Source: Cytospora piceicola (taxonomy: Eukaryota; Ascomycota; Sordariomycetes; Diaporthales; Cytosporaceae). Taken from it: a stretch of 64,000 bases of DNA. Numbering within the stretch: position 1 is the first letter of the stretch; every line of letters begins with the position of its first letter. The stretch lies in assembly GCA_023375675.1 (NCBI GenBank), contig JALQBC010000011.1, positions 186,001 through 250,000 on the forward strand. Direction: 5' to 3'. A program made the translations under genes and the position numbers. Below, piece by piece: positions 51,909 through 64,000 of this stretch. The notes beneath the pieces were generated by a model, which was not told the origin of the DNA, searched no databases, and saw nothing but the letters and a program-made list of their open reading frames with translations.

Positions 51909-53148
51909 CCCTTTAATTAAAGCTAAACTATATAAGTTCTAGTTATACCTATATACCTTAGTAAACGTATACAGATAATATATCGAACTAATCGAAAGGT
52001 TTTAAAACCTTAGCTTAAAGCGGATTTATAAGTCGGTATTTAACGACCCGAAACAGCCGGTTCGCTTAATTAGAAATAGCGACGTCGAGATACCTTAACC
52101 TAAGAAGATTAATATAAACGCAACTGTAAATATAGCGATTTTACAGTACCTCGCCTATTACCTTATAGGTATCCACTTAGATACGGAAGGTATTAAGCGG
52201 TATAAACGCTACGAACTAAGTAAGGAATTTCCGTAAAGCTTTTCGTATAATAACTTATTTCGCAGCCTTATATCGTACTTAGTATATATCCGATAGCGGT
52301 ATACCTCCGAGTCTACTACTATTAAAAAGTCCGGCAGGTTAAACTCGAATAGAAAGCCTCCCGGTAGCGAAAATACTATTTAAACCTATATATATATTAC
52401 CGCCGCGTAATATAAACGATTTATAAGCGATAACGCCGAAAGTATCCCGAATAATATAGCCTCTTAGTCGGTCGTAGATATATCTACGGCATTTTACTAA
52501 CTACACGACAAGATAGAGAACGTTTCTATCAAGGCTTTAGAAGGCGCTTACTAAAATCTTTAATACTATATAAGATTCTTAGCTAAAACGTCCTAATATA
52601 GCCGGTTAAACCGCAGCTATACGAAAAGCCGTTAGTAAGACTATAAGGCCGAAGTCTTTAACGCTATAGCTAATATTCCCTTTATAAACTACTAAACAGT
52701 ACTAGCTATAGTTAAGGAGATCTATACCCGAGGTCTCTTAAAAAAGCTACACGTTACGTCTATCCGGAATAAGGATATTTTTCAGAATTTTAAAATCCTA
52801 CTACCCGAGACCTTTAGTATCGAGTAGTATATCGTTAGCCTCGATACAAACACCGCTATACTTACTATAAGTATTAAAAAAGATAATAAAAAGGTCGATA
52901 AAAACGGTAGCAGCGCCCTTATACAAAACAAGTACTAAGACAGACTAAAATAATACTACGTAATATTAAGTCTCCTGCCTTTTCGACTCCCGATTAATAT
53001 CGATTTTATAACCGTACTCGATAAACTTAATATATATAATAAAGAGGCCGAAGGCGACGTTAAGTACTAAAACCTTTACGTAAACTAGCGAAACGGTAAA
53101 GACAAAAAGCCTTTAAACCTACACGGTATTAAACTTAAAGAGTTTTAA

Positions 53149-53239
53149 GTTATCGATAAACCTTATTTCCTAATTAGTACTTATTAGTACTAATATTAAC
53201 GCTTTCTATACTTTTTAATACTAATCTACTCTAATATAG
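53149..53239 (+). repeat. Intron-like gap 2 with TTAGTACTAA-type repeats
   Basis: This short gap between reading blocks has ATTAGTACTTATTAGTACTAAT (about 53171-53192) and ends CTAATATAG. The donor, GTTATC, is poor and may be RIP-altered. Confidence 0.5.
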
Positions 53240-53664
53240 TCTATATACTAACTAACTAACTAAATATATACTACTTACAACTTATAGTAAATAACACGAT
53301 ATATAGCGCTTTACTTATTAACAAAGTCGGTATAAGTAAAACCCTTATCTTCCTAATAAAACGTAAAGTAGCTATTAATAACCGCCTAGCCGTTTTAGCT
53401 AAGCTAAACCTTACCGAGGATAAAAATACCGAAAGGCGTATAAAGTTATATATACCTACGATGCTTATACTACCCGCCGCTATTATCGAGTAATACTTCG
53501 ACAAGATTTACCGGTTCTTCCTACTAAAAACCTTCTATATCCGGTCTTACTACAGTTCAAAAAGTAACACTAGCTATAACCCCGGTTTTTAATAAACTAT
53601 AATAATAACCGACTAACTTTATACCGAGATAAAGCTTACCGTTTAAAAGAAAAACACCTCGAAG

Positions 53665-53780
53665 GTAAGATTCGGGCTTTAAGGTTAATACTAAATAGTA
53701 CTAATATCCTCTCTTCTATCGGTACTATTTAATGTTAACTACTTTAGTTAACTACTAATAGTTAAATATAAAATAAAATA
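53665..53780 (+). repeat. Intron-like gap 3 with TTAGTACTAA-type repeats
   Basis: The gap starts AG|GTAAGA. It holds TACTAAATAGTACTAAT and GGTACTATTTAATGTTAAC. The acceptor is not certain (TAG near 53762 or AAG near 53789). Confidence 0.5.
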
Positions 53781-55569
53781 TACGTAAGATCTAGCTCTTC
53801 TCCTACTTTACCTCGGTATTCCGGATGCTAAAGAAGACTTAAAGCTTTAGCTTCGTTAAAGAAAAAGGTAATCTGCTATTCGACTATAGCCTATAAGAAT
53901 ACGATATATAAGACTTAGTTCGAAAGTTTAATAAAAAGAAAATAGCTTATATTCGCAAGATAGTATCGGACGTATATAAGAATAAGTCCTCTTAGCGTAA
54001 GGCGGATACAGTATAAAAGCTAAACTTACCCTTCGACAAGGAAGAGGCAGACCTTAAGTTTCGCGCCTTAAAAGACCGGGAGGCTTATAACGCCGACCGT
54101 ACTAATAATAGTATTAACAATAAACTACTCGAGTAAAACAACTAGGTTAACGATAATAATATAAGAGCTAAGCACTAAGTTAGTCTACTCGGTAAAAAGC
54201 TCGGAATCTCTATTAATATCTATAATAAACTACTCTTTATATAGATAAATACTAATAAGCCTTTAATATTTATAAACGAAAAGATAAAGAAAGATAAACC
54301 TATAATACTTAAGTTTTTTAACCGTTATTAAATAATATAGTTCCTACCCGGGTTCTACTTTTAATATATTATCTTCGATAAGTACTAAATAATATAAAAC
54401 CCTTATACCGGATAGTCCCGGCTTATATATATAGTAATCTGTATAGCTTACTAGCTAAACTATAAAAACAAAAAAACTAGCCTAGCCTCTCTAGTTATAG
54501 TATCCGTTATACCTACTATTAATAAAATTATAAACTACTACGGTTTTATCTTTCTGTTTTAACAGAATATAGACTTAAATAGCGTAGCCTTTTTTAAAAA
54601 GGAGCCTACAATAAATATTAAAAACAGCGTTTTAAAGTTCTTATTAAAGGCTATATCTTAAAAACAGAAAGCGGCGCTTACCTATATATATACGTATTAT
54701 AGTTAGTAATAGTAGGCGCTATCTCTTAGCTTATAAGGTATACGGAATACCGGTAAAGACTATAACGGCCGAAATATCGTAAAAGCGATACTTTAATATA
54801 TCGGAATACGCCGGGGAATAAATATAATTACCTACTTCCCCGAACACGCTAACAATAAGCCTTAGTTAGTCTACCCTTATAACAGTATCCCTCTGTATAT
54901 AATAAAGATATACAAGCTAGAATACGGAATTAATAAGTACTTTATAGACGATTATATAAATAACTACTTTCAGGACCTTACACTAGGCGATAATAACGCC
55001 GATATAGTTAAAAACGAGATCGAGCTACCCTTAAAAGAAAGCTAAGTCGAAGTAGCCGTCGATAACGGTAAAGAGGCGGCGCCTTACTTAAACGCCGGTA
55101 TCCTCTATATACTAATAATCGTATCGATAAATATACTTAGTTATAACGTTATACTAAGTAAGGACGTTATAAAGAACGTACCGGAAGAGGTCGCCGTAAG
55201 CGACTTCGTTAAGTCCGGAATTTAGCTAGTCCGGGCGAGGGGCGGTAAGGGGAAGAAAAAGAGTACCCGACAGGCCGTTAAAGAGATAGCTAACTAAGGC
55301 GACGGCCTAATCTCCTTTAGCGTAGAGTATACAGACGCTATCTTTTATAATACCGGGGATTTAAGCCTGTCGTACTTTTAGCTCCTTATATACGAATCTA
55401 ACCTATACGACTTTATCCCTACCGAGTAAAAAGCCGTCTTTAGCCGTGTTATCTATAAGTCGCTAATTAACTACTATATACTAGAGCTAGTTATAAAGCG
55501 AGCCGCTAAACAGAAGAAGACCTTAATTATAGTCGCTACTCCTTAAGAGTAACTATAAGTATAAGTCCT

Positions 55570-55733
55570 TTTTTCGTTAGTACTATTTAATACCGATAAC
55601 CCTTAATCTTATTTATACTATTTAGTACTAATAACCTTTTCTCTTATTAACACTAAACAATACTAACGGTCCTCCCCCTATTCGTATCATTTAGTACTAA
55701 TAACTCTTATATTATAAGCTAACTATTTAATAG
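55570..55733 (+). repeat. Intron-like gap 4 with TTAGTACTAA-type repeats
   Basis: Four spaced copies of (T)ACTATTTAGTACTAATAA-like units lie between reading blocks of the SNF2-like gene, followed by GCTAACTATTTAATAG, which looks like a branch site plus acceptor. Confidence 0.55.
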
Positions 55734-56867
55734 CCTTTTAGTTATTATTCTGGAAAAGGCCTTTCTGTCGGTCTTATCGATCTGCGCCGGTATAACCTTA
55801 TTAAAAAAGGCTATATACATTTCTAAGTTTAACGATAGTATGTTTAATATTAACGTTTTAGTGTTAAACTAGCAGTATAGATCCGCCGGCCTAAACCTCT
55901 ACTATTATTATTACTATAGTATTTAAGTTTAATATCTTTAAAACTTCAGTACTACTATATAATCTCTTAGGCGCCTTATCCGGGTTAACTAATATACGGA
56001 GGTAATATAGGTTATATTACAGGTTAACGATACCGTTTACGACTACTTCGAGTATAAGGTATATATAAAGGAAGTATAAACATTCGCCGCCGAGCTTATA
56101 TTCTCCGACTAGCTAAAGAAGTATATTAAGCTTAAAACCCTTATAGTATATAAAGTGCTGTATATTATTTAAAGCTAGCTTTTTAACCGTTATATCTAAA
56201 ATATCTATTACCTTAAGGTTATCGAGGACTTTAACTCGGTAGTTACCTGTAATATTACCGAGTTTTATAAGCAGCTTAGGCTGTTACTACTAAGTACTTT
56301 AAAAAAGGAACCTCTCGAGTAAGACTTTTTAAAGAAGCTCGACGATAAGCTAAATACCTTTTTTAAGGTATAGCTTACCGGTAGCGACCTTAACCGTGAT
56401 CTTAGCTAAAGGGTTATAACCGAACTCCTAGCTATAATAATCGATAAAGCTAGTAAAACCGCAGGCTAAGTAAATAATATACAGAAGGAGATAGCCGATA
56501 TAACCTTCGGTAGTATAAGGAAGAGAAAGGTATTAACGCTAAAGCAAATCTTTAACGGTAATAGCCTTACGGCTAAGCAGCGGAAGCGAAAAGAGGCTAA
56601 AAAAGCTAAGGAAGCTAAAAAGGCCGAGGAGGCTAAAAAGGCCGATAAGTTTAAAAAGGCCGATAAGTTTAAAAAGGCTTAAAAGTTCGAGTGTCTAACC
56701 TTAATAAAATACAGGTAGAGATACGATTAAGTTAGGTAAACCGGACTTTATACTTTATAAAATAGCTAAATAAATAGTCGGAGGTAAAGGCTTAAAGACT
56801 TAATAGTCCTTTATATTTAAGCTTTACTTAATAAATAACCTACTCTCCCGGAACGTTTTCTTAATTA

Positions 56868-56935
56868 ATTAGTACTTATTAGTACTATTATTTACTACTT
56901 CCTTATACCTATTAGTACTAACTCGTTATCTATAA
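56868..56935. repeat. TTAGTACTAA-type repeats after the SNF2-like gene
   Basis: ATTAGTACTTATTAGTACTA and ATTAGTACTAACTC occur in the spacer between the SNF2-like pseudogene and the next decayed ORF, so the repeat is not limited to gaps inside the gene. Confidence 0.55.
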
Positions 56936-57035
56936 CTTATTAGAGATAGGTTTTCGGATCCTTATAACTACTATTTTAAAGTATACTAATTAGGTAAATG
57001 ATTACGTTTACGTAACTATAGAATAATATAACCTA

Positions 57036-57560
57036 TATAACTTTAACCGTCGAGCTAGTAATCGAGATATTACTACCTATAATAGCTAGCCGACTTATAT
57101 TACCCTTTTTCTCCGTTACTATAGTTTATAATATAGTATTTACCGAAACCTTTATAGTATAGAGAGTATATAAAGATAGGCCGGCTAGGTTAATCTTAAC
57201 TAAAGGTACTAAAGCCTATACCTTTCGAAACTATTTCCGTAATAAACTAAACAACGCCGAAAATATTCTAGTTTAGTTTATATACGCTATACAGAACATA
57301 TACCCTAGGCTTAACGGCCTTATACACGCCTTAATAGACCTTAAGCTCGATAAAAGAGAGCGTTATATTTTAGCTTTCGAAGTTCGAGTAACGGAAAGGG
57401 AGTAAAGCGTCTCGGAGCAGGAGCGTCTAACAGACGAAAGGGAAAGGCTTATAAAGGTTTCGGACCGTTAGCTCGAAGATAAAAACGTTAACGTATAGAG
57501 GAACGAGCAGTATATTTAAAACTAAAAGGTATAAGTCGAGAGTTAAAAGCGACATGTAAA
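57036..57560 (+). pseudogene. Decayed ORF, helical/charged, family unknown
   Basis: One plus-strand frame stays readable for about 170 codons with a handful of TAG/TAA stops. It is hydrophobic at first (ILLPIIASRLILPFF), then strongly charged and probably helical (ERERLIKVSDR and similar). No family recognised. It follows the SNF2-like gene on the same strand. Confidence 0.4.
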
Positions 57561-58065
57561 TAAATATATATAGTCTATCTCTTAAGCCTTTACAAAGGTT
57601 AAGTTTTTAAACGTTTAGGCTAAGTAAGATATAGGCGCTGCCGAGCAGGCCGTCTCGAAGGATAAAACAGGGATTTAGTAAGTCCGGGAAGCTATAAAGA
57701 ATTTAATTAATATCTTAAGAGATACGGAAGCCGCGAATTAAAGGTAACTATACCTTTTTATTAACTTAACTAAAAGCTTACTAAACTACGGTACAGAAAG
57801 GTAGACGCTCGTCGGTAAAAAGGACTTAAAACTTAAACTAAAAGGTAATGTTTTATAGGGTATAAGGTAGGATAGATAATATTACTACTTATATTACTAC
57901 TTAAATAATAAATAGTATAAGATTAATCGCTATAAAAAGACAGGCCCTTAGGATATTTAAACAACTCGTTACTCCTTTCTATTATATCTATTATCACTAT
58001 TAACACCGTTATTATTATTATCGCTCTAATAAATATTAGCGATTATTTCTTTACTACAAAGTATT

Positions 58066-58826
58066 TAATATACCGTTATTATATTAATAGTAGCGTTTAT
58101 TAGTTTATAAAGTAAGATACTTATTAACTCTACCGAGTTAACTAAGCGCTTTAGGTTAGCTAGATCGAGCTTAGCCGCTATTTTCTTAGCAGCCTTAAAA
58201 GGCCTGCGGTCCGTTATAGCCCACCTTTTTAGCATACCGCCCTTAGCTAGTTTAATAGCGGTACTAAATCCTTATATCTAATATACCGGCGTCTGATCTT
58301 ATTAGTATCGGAATATTTAGTTATAGAAAAGACTTACCGTATCGAACCGCGCTTTAATACCGGGAACCTTAAAAATATCGATAAAGTTGTCTATAAAAAG
58401 GTTTATACCTGCTAACTATCTTTTATTAATAGCAGACAGACGCCGGAGCCTTATATCGAAAAGGCTAGCCTATAGAGTAATTTCGACCTCGTTAGCCGTA
58501 GTCGAAAGCCGGAAAATAGTATAGATTATAGCCGAAAGGATATTTTTCTTCTTAGTATTAAGTATACTAACGCCGAAACGATTACAGGTATAGTTAACTA
58601 TATAGCTCTTTTAAAAGCCGGCGGTAAAGTAAACGAAGGCGAAGGTATCGTTAAAGTAACTTTTAAAAACGCCTAAGTTATATATAGCCCGGTAGATAAC
58701 GTTATCAAGGCGGCTATATTTATAGCTGCCGGTAATAAAAAGGAGGTTATATACCTTATTCCCTTCTTTAAAGCTATAAGAAGACTTAGACTAGTAGTTA
58801 TAGTAATAGCCTAAAAAGGGTAAGGC
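58066..58826 (-). pseudogene. Decayed ORF on the minus strand, family unknown
   Basis: The minus strand keeps one frame of about 250 codons with some nine RIP-type stops, for example KEGNKVYNLLFITGSYKYSR at the start and AKKIAAKLDLANLKRLV near the end. Its length and frame persistence in RIP-altered DNA argue it was a gene. It is the only clear minus-strand coding remnant in the right arm. No family recognised. Confidence 0.45.
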
Positions 58827-59329
58827 AGGAGTGTTTATTATAAAAGGTAAGGTGCCGGTAAGAAGTTAATATACAGCCGATAATAAAGAGCTTAAATTCT
58901 TCGGTAAATATATAACTAGCGGTATATTAAAGTGTTATAAGATGTTCTAAATAGTAACAGCCTAGTTTAAAGCAATAAAGAGACAGGCCTATCGTTATAC
59001 TCGCCTTTAAAAAGACAGGCTTACCGCTTAAAGGCTTTATTTATAGCAGACTGTTATAATCGGAAATAAATACAAGTTATAGTTAATAAAGTTATATTAC
59101 ACTCTTTTATTTAGCTAATACGCTGTGTTGATAATACTTAGACCTTAAAGGATAAAGGCGAGACGTTATAAACTTAAGGATAACTCCTCTATAATTTAAA
59201 CGTTAAAGAAGATAAGGTCGTCTACGAGTATAATAGCACGGCAGGACAACTATAAAAACTAAACTACTGCTCTTTTTATTTAAAGACTAGTAGCTATACT
59301 ACTACTCTTAGCCGAAGAGTATTATTCTT

Positions 59330-59490
59330 AAAAATAAAATAAAAATAAAAATAAAAAAACTACTTAAAACTAACCCCTAAACTAAAAAAAGAACTACTAT
59401 AAAACTATAAAACAAAAACTATAAAAAAAACTACTATAAAACTATAAAATAAAAACTATAAAATAAAAACTATAAAAAGAAACACTATTA
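59330..59490. repeat. A-rich low-complexity repeats (AAAACTATAAAA type)
   Basis: Runs of AAAATA and of ACTATAAAACTATAAAAT-like units repeat irregularly over about 160 bp. Simple sequence; no function proposed. Confidence 0.75.
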
Positions 59491-60359
59491 TTATAACTGT
59501 TTAACCCGGTATTACCGTACTGTTAAAGATAAGTAACCGTTTAAGCCGCTACTCGGTATTACCTTTAAGAACTAAGACCTATTTCTCTTATAAAGTCTAA
59601 GGATCTGTATCTTTAGCTTAAAATAAACAATAAAACCGTATTACGCCTAACAATTACTACGTTAGGATAAAACACTATAATAATCTAAAAGGCAGAGGTA
59701 TTAACGAGATAAGTAGTAACTAGTACCTTACGAGGGGTTTTAAGGTTAGCTACCTAAAACTTCCTTATAGGTTTTATAGTAACTACCGGGATTATAAAGA
59801 GTTCTGCGGGAAGGCACGGACAGAGAAAAGGGGTAAGGCGTAGTAGGAGCTACACAGCCTTTAACATATATCTTTAACGGCAGCGGGTTTTATTAGTAAT
59901 AGTATTCTAGTATATAAGTACCTAATACGTAGGTATCAGGGGGTTAGCCGCCTTTAATACTTTAGTACCGGGTTTCTACGATACGAAATAGTACGCTTAA
60001 AAGCGGTCTTAAGGCAAATAGGGATAAGGATAGTACAAGTTATTATTATTGTTCCGGCGGTATATTCGCGATTAAAACTATTTAAAATACCTAGGCCTTT
60101 ATTAGGAAAGCTACTTAAGGCTAGCCTTTTAGGTAGCTCTTCTAATAAAGGCTTAAAAGAGGCAGTTAGACTTAAAACCTTAGTAAGGTATTTAAGGCAG
60201 GCAATACACTTTACTCTTAGTATTAAACTAAACGTAGCTTCCTATATAAAACACCTAGCTAAATACTAAGCTAGGTATTTAGGTATAGTCTTATAAATCC
60301 TTATACTTTATACCGTTACTATTATACTACTAATTCCCTTTTATCTATTAAGTAGCTAT

Positions 60360-61022
60360 AAACATTATTAAGACATTTATCGACTACCGCGCTAAAGAGC
60401 TTCCGCGCTTTTAGCCTAAAATCCTTTACCGGAGGTCTTTAACTCTTTATACCTTACCGTACTATAAAAAGTTATAAACGGCCGAAAAGCGCGTCGGCCC
60501 TTCGAAAGATAATATCGAAAAGGCTATTAACCGCTTCTTCGATACCTTCGGCCTCGACTACCTTAACGACCTACTCTATAACAGACTTTAAAAAAGCAAG
60601 CTAGCTATCGGCTAGTTTTACTATTTTAAGGTCGTCGACGCAATAAAAACTACTAGTATCGATATCCTCACCTACTTAACCCCCGTCTAACTCAGTACCG
60701 TCGATAACGTTATAGCGATCTACTACCTTAAAAAGCAAGCGGAAAACCGCCGGTAGATAGTTTATAAGTTCCTCCGAATTATAAAAAGAGGCTTAACGCT
60801 TAAGCTTAAGTAAATCCTTAACGTTATAAACCCCGGAGATCTAACGGATATCGACTACCTCTTAAATAATATTACGTAAAAGAATAGTAAGTTTTTATAA
60901 GTATAGAACAATATTAAAGATAAAGATAAGGAAAAGGATAAAAAGGATAAAAAGGAGGAGAAAGAAGACGAAGATAAGAACGAGGACAGAGATAAAGACG
61001 AAGGCGAAGACGATAAGCTATA
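60360..61022 (+). pseudogene. Decayed ORF A of the two-ORF element, right copy
   Basis: About 220 codons in one frame with about ten RIP stops, ending in a Lys/Asp/Glu-rich tail (KDKDKEKDKKDKKEEKEDED) before TAA at 61020-61022. The YYLKKQAENRR*IVYKFLRI stretch matches the left-arm copy near 13120-13200. Family unknown; the highly charged tail is common in fungal transposon gag-like or DNA-binding proteins. Confidence 0.5.
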
Positions 61023-61689
61023 AGGCCCTACCGGTAAGATAAGGCTAACTAAGATAAGTAAGAGAGCTAGTTTTATAACCTGTTTATATAAAACGAGGAT
61101 TATATAAGCTAGATAGTATATAACCTTTATAAGACGGCAGTAGTTTATCTTATCTTTACCTTTAAATATATAAAGAACTTCACCTTTAGAAAAGAGCTTA
61201 TATAAAATTAGTAGATCTTATTAAAGTTTAATTCCATTTCCGGGATAACCGTCGACCCCTATATTAATATAAATACTTCCTAAGTCCTTTAAAACTATAG
61301 TACGATTAATACCCCTGCCTACGCTCCCGTTATACTAACCGCTTAGCCTAACTAGTTTAGTAAGGTAATATAAGTAACGACTACAGTATTATACGTTATT
61401 ACCGTAAAAGGCTAGTAGACAGTATTACCTACAGGAAGACGTTTATATAGTAGTAGAATCTTTACCGCTATATACGCATGTAATACTAAGGATAGCCGAA
61501 AGCCGTTAGTTATACCTTTATTATCGTTAAGCTTAAAGTATCGCGCCGGATTACCTTATCGCCCGTTATACCGCCCTATACCCTTATACCCCGCCCCTCG
61601 CCTCCTGCACTACCTCGCCCCCTGCTTTAAACACTACCCCGCATCTCGATTAGTAGCCTACTTAACCGGCTAGCTTAACCTCTTAACCC

Positions 61690-62560
61690 GGACCTCTTAA
61701 AGCGTCGTTAAAACTATCGTAGTAACTATTATAATACTTTACCTGTATATAACACTAAGATTTCTAAAAAAGCTCACTAATAGAAAGACATCGCTTAGCT
61801 TATATATAAGGCTAAACAGCGGCTAAACCGGCGTACTATAAAGCTTATAAGCTTATAAGGCGTAGCAGACCGCTACGTTAGTACTTACGTACTTTTAACC
61901 TTAAACTAAACCGCTGTACCGCCCGAAGTCTTAACGTAAAAGTTTAAGCCGGCGGTATATATTAAGATCTCGTCGTTATACGTTATTTATAAAAAAGGTA
62001 ACTATATCACGCTCTTATCCAAAGCGTAAGCTTAGTTTTCGACTTAACCTTACAACAGCATTTAGTTTAATAACTTTATTAAGTATAAGCCGTTTATTAG
62101 ATATAACAGGAGCTATATATACTATAACTCGCTATATATTAACCCGAACTATATTATATAGGAACTGTACGATATTAACTAATCTAAGATAAAGTGCTAT
62201 AACTATACCCTTATACTCTACCGGAGCGGTTTTCCCGTCCTAACAGAGTATTTAAAATATAGCCTACCCTGTTTCCTTTAAGTAAGTCTTATACCTGTCT
62301 GTATATTATAAGCCTTAGCTAACGTAATAATACATATCCTTTATAATACTCGAGCGCGTTTCGTTTTAAATCTAAGTACTTAAAGACGTCTGCAGGCTAT
62401 TAAAAGGTCCCGCTTTTAAGCGCCCGCAGTAGTATACCTTTCCTACGTTCGAGGCTATATTACTCCTTTAGTTCTATAAAGGCTTTACTGTTATACTAAA
62501 CCTACGTTACATCTGTTAAGCTAAAGTATATATAAGGGTCGACCGGCCTTAGCTCGTCTA
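61690..62560 (+). pseudogene. Decayed ORF B of the two-ORF element, right copy
   Basis: One plus-strand frame is readable for over 200 codons, with VIYKKGNYITLLSKA and FIRYNRSYIYYNSLYINP. DNA and frame match 14450-15500 in the left arm, for example GCTTAGTTTTCG followed by a shared TAATAACYTTAT. Family not recognised. Confidence 0.5.
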
Positions 62561-62984
62561 CCCTTTTTACCTTACGGTTAAGTTTTTTACGTAAGTCGTA
62601 GCCTACTAAAGGCACCTGCTCTTCCGTTACGTCGAGTAGCCGAAGGCCGGCCGGCTATTAGAAGTTTAACGTTCGACAGCTAGTTAGCAAACGTACTCTA
62701 AGGCGTAGCTTAAGCCGTCTTTAAACAAGCCGACGACGAGAAAGGTCCGATAGGCTTTATAGCCGGGGTTTTAGTAACGTTACGTAAAGGCGTAGCGTTT
62801 AAAGAAGTAAAGGCTATAAGTCCGAGGTCTCGAATCGTAACGTTTCGAGGATTTAATTAATTAAGTGTTATCGTATTATTTAAAGTATTTTATTTAAGTA
62901 TTAATAAAACCCTTTTTATTAAACAGTACCTTTTAAGTTAGTATGCCGTTACTATCTGCCTGCTACCTATACCGCTACCTACGC

Positions 62985-63265
62985 CGCTACCTACGCTACT
63001 ATCTACTACCTATACCTATGCTTACGCCTATTACCTACGCTATTACTATCGCTGTCGGTTAATTACCTGCTATTACCGTTACCTAATTATTATTTAATAC
63101 CCTATCTACTATCTACTATCTACTACCTACTACCTACTACCTACTACCTACGCTATCGCCGTCGCCGTCGCCGTCGCTATCGTCGTCGCTATCGGTTAAT
63201 CACCTACCGTTACCGTTACCTAATACTATTATTTACTACTATTACTACTACTACTATTACTACTA
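62985..63265. repeat. CTA/CTAC-rich microsatellite region
   Basis: ACCTACTACCTACTACC-type units, a GTCGCC run (about 63165-63180) and CTACTATTACTACTA units form a compound simple repeat. No coding sense. Confidence 0.8.
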
Positions 63266-63589
63266 TTACCGAGTAGTAATTACTATCGACTTAAAAGTAT
63301 ACTATACTATCTAAGTATATATTCTAATTACCCCTTTTATAGTCCCTCCGACCTTAGTTTACCCTGTAATACGCTACGGTAGGCTTTGTTATATAAATCA
63401 CGATCCCGATAAATTCATTTTATATAAGCGATTAAAAAATCGACTTACCGCTACTAATATAGTACGCGAAAGCGTTTACTATAATAAAACGCCTTTTTCT
63501 TTAATACGTATACTCTTTCCCGCGAATTTAGTTATTTTATATACCTTAACAGTACTAAAGACTAATAAAATTAAATAAATATCGAATTA

Positions 63590-63795
63590 ACTGAATTAAA
63601 TTAATTAAGTTAAATTAATTAATCAATCAATTAATTAATTAATCAATCAATTAAGTCAAATTAATTAATCAATTAATTAATCAAGTTAAATCGATTAATT
63701 AATTAAGTTAAATCGATTAAGTTAAATCGATTAAGTCTATTCGAGTTAAATTAATTAAGTTAAATCATTTAATCGATTAAGTTAATCGATCGATT
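63590..63795. repeat. AATTAATTAA/AATCGATTAAGTT low-complexity array
   Basis: Short palindromic units such as TTAATTAA and ATCGATTAAGTTAA repeat irregularly over about 200 bp. It is an AT-rich simple repeat that may have grown after RIP. Confidence 0.8.
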
Positions 63796-64000
63796 ATAGC
63801 TAAAGTTAAGGTTTTAGCTAGGTTAAAGTAATAAAATGTCTTTAAATAGCTTTACAGATTTATATATATAACGTGTACGACGGTATACGTCTATTAGAAA
63901 AAGGGGTTTTATTATAGTAAGCGCTCTCGCACACTATAACTAAACTCATCTCCTAGCACGTACGTACTAACGACACTTCGCCTCCGGCTTATTTCCGTTA

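Larger units (their letters stand above)
50790..56700 (+). pseudogene. RIP-destroyed SNF2-family helicase gene with repeat-bearing gaps
   Basis: Five reading blocks on the plus strand, each with scattered RIP-type stops: about 50790-51525, 51909-53148, 53240-53664, 53790-55560 and 55734-56690. Block 1 starts with a basic, Lys/Pro-rich tail with a six-residue repeat (KLKAPA). Block 3 reads NKVGISKTLIFL (53320-53355), which reverts to a DEVGxGKT Walker A by G-to-A reversal, then PTMLILPA. Block 5 reads NVLVLN and SAGLNL (about 55851-55900, motif V) and RRLIRVN (about 55969, motif VI), then a DTVYDYFEYK stretch. This order is that of SNF2 ATPases. The blocks after it are Lys/Ala/Glu-rich. The DEAH box itself is unclear (near 54385). 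It may be a gene carried by the element whose end lies at 50378. It is certainly non-functional. Confidence 0.55.
50378..64000. repeat. Right AT-rich RIP-degraded repeat block
   Basis: Composition switches abruptly after 50377 to the same CA/TG-poor, TA-rich, CG-retaining text as the left arm. It contains a SNF2-type pseudogene, four other decayed ORFs on both strands, palindrome-centred repeats and simple repeats, each listed separately. From 62650 to 64000 and in 58900-60300 I see nothing nameable beyond low-complexity sequence. Confidence 0.85.

Overview
The window is a piece of a filamentous ascomycete (Pezizomycotina) genome, probably a Sordariomycete-like fungus. Evidence: short GT-AG introns of about 50-230 nt, one with a clear TGCTAAC branch site; a fungal NoxB-type NADPH oxidase; a WSC-domain wall protein; and large AT-rich blocks that look like repeat-induced point mutation (RIP), in which CpA/TpG are nearly gone, TpA is in great excess and CpG survives. 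Species is not assignable from this alone.

Layout: (1) 1-28039, an AT-rich RIP-ruined repeat block with no intact gene. (2) 28040-50377, an island of normal composition with seven genes: a secreted WSC/Ig-like/collagen-like repeat protein (29462-32213, +), mitochondrial glutaryl-CoA dehydrogenase (32751-34252, +), a Ubc4-class ubiquitin-conjugating enzyme (35819-36860, +), NADPH oxidase NoxB (37794-39684, -), an allantoate/nicotinate-type MFS permease (43995-45694, +), FEN1/Rad27 flap endonuclease with a 5-nt exon (46333-47714, +), and a cytochrome b5-acyl-CoA dehydrogenase fusion (48814-50399, +) cut off at its 3' end. (3) 50378-64000, a second RIP-ruined block holding decayed ORFs, including a recognisable SNF2-type helicase.

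The genes do not form one pathway; this is a stretch of housekeeping and developmental genes. Two are flavin acyl-CoA dehydrogenases: GCDH in lysine/tryptophan breakdown, and a b5 fusion of unknown substrate. Ubc4 and noxB are convergent.

The most notable structure is at the island edges. The same ~50-bp element terminus, followed on the element side by three ~31-bp subterminal repeats, abuts the island on both sides in inverted orientation. On the right it cuts the acyl-CoA dehydrogenase and supplies its stop codon. Inside the right block the SNF2-like pseudogene is split into reading blocks, and every gap between blocks carries a palindromic TTAGTACTAA-centred repeat. Several gaps still show intron-like GTAAG and TAG edges, which suggests a family of repeat-bearing introns in a large uncharacterised element. 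A second decayed two-ORF family is present in both arms (about 12.6-15.6 kb and 60.3-62.6 kb).
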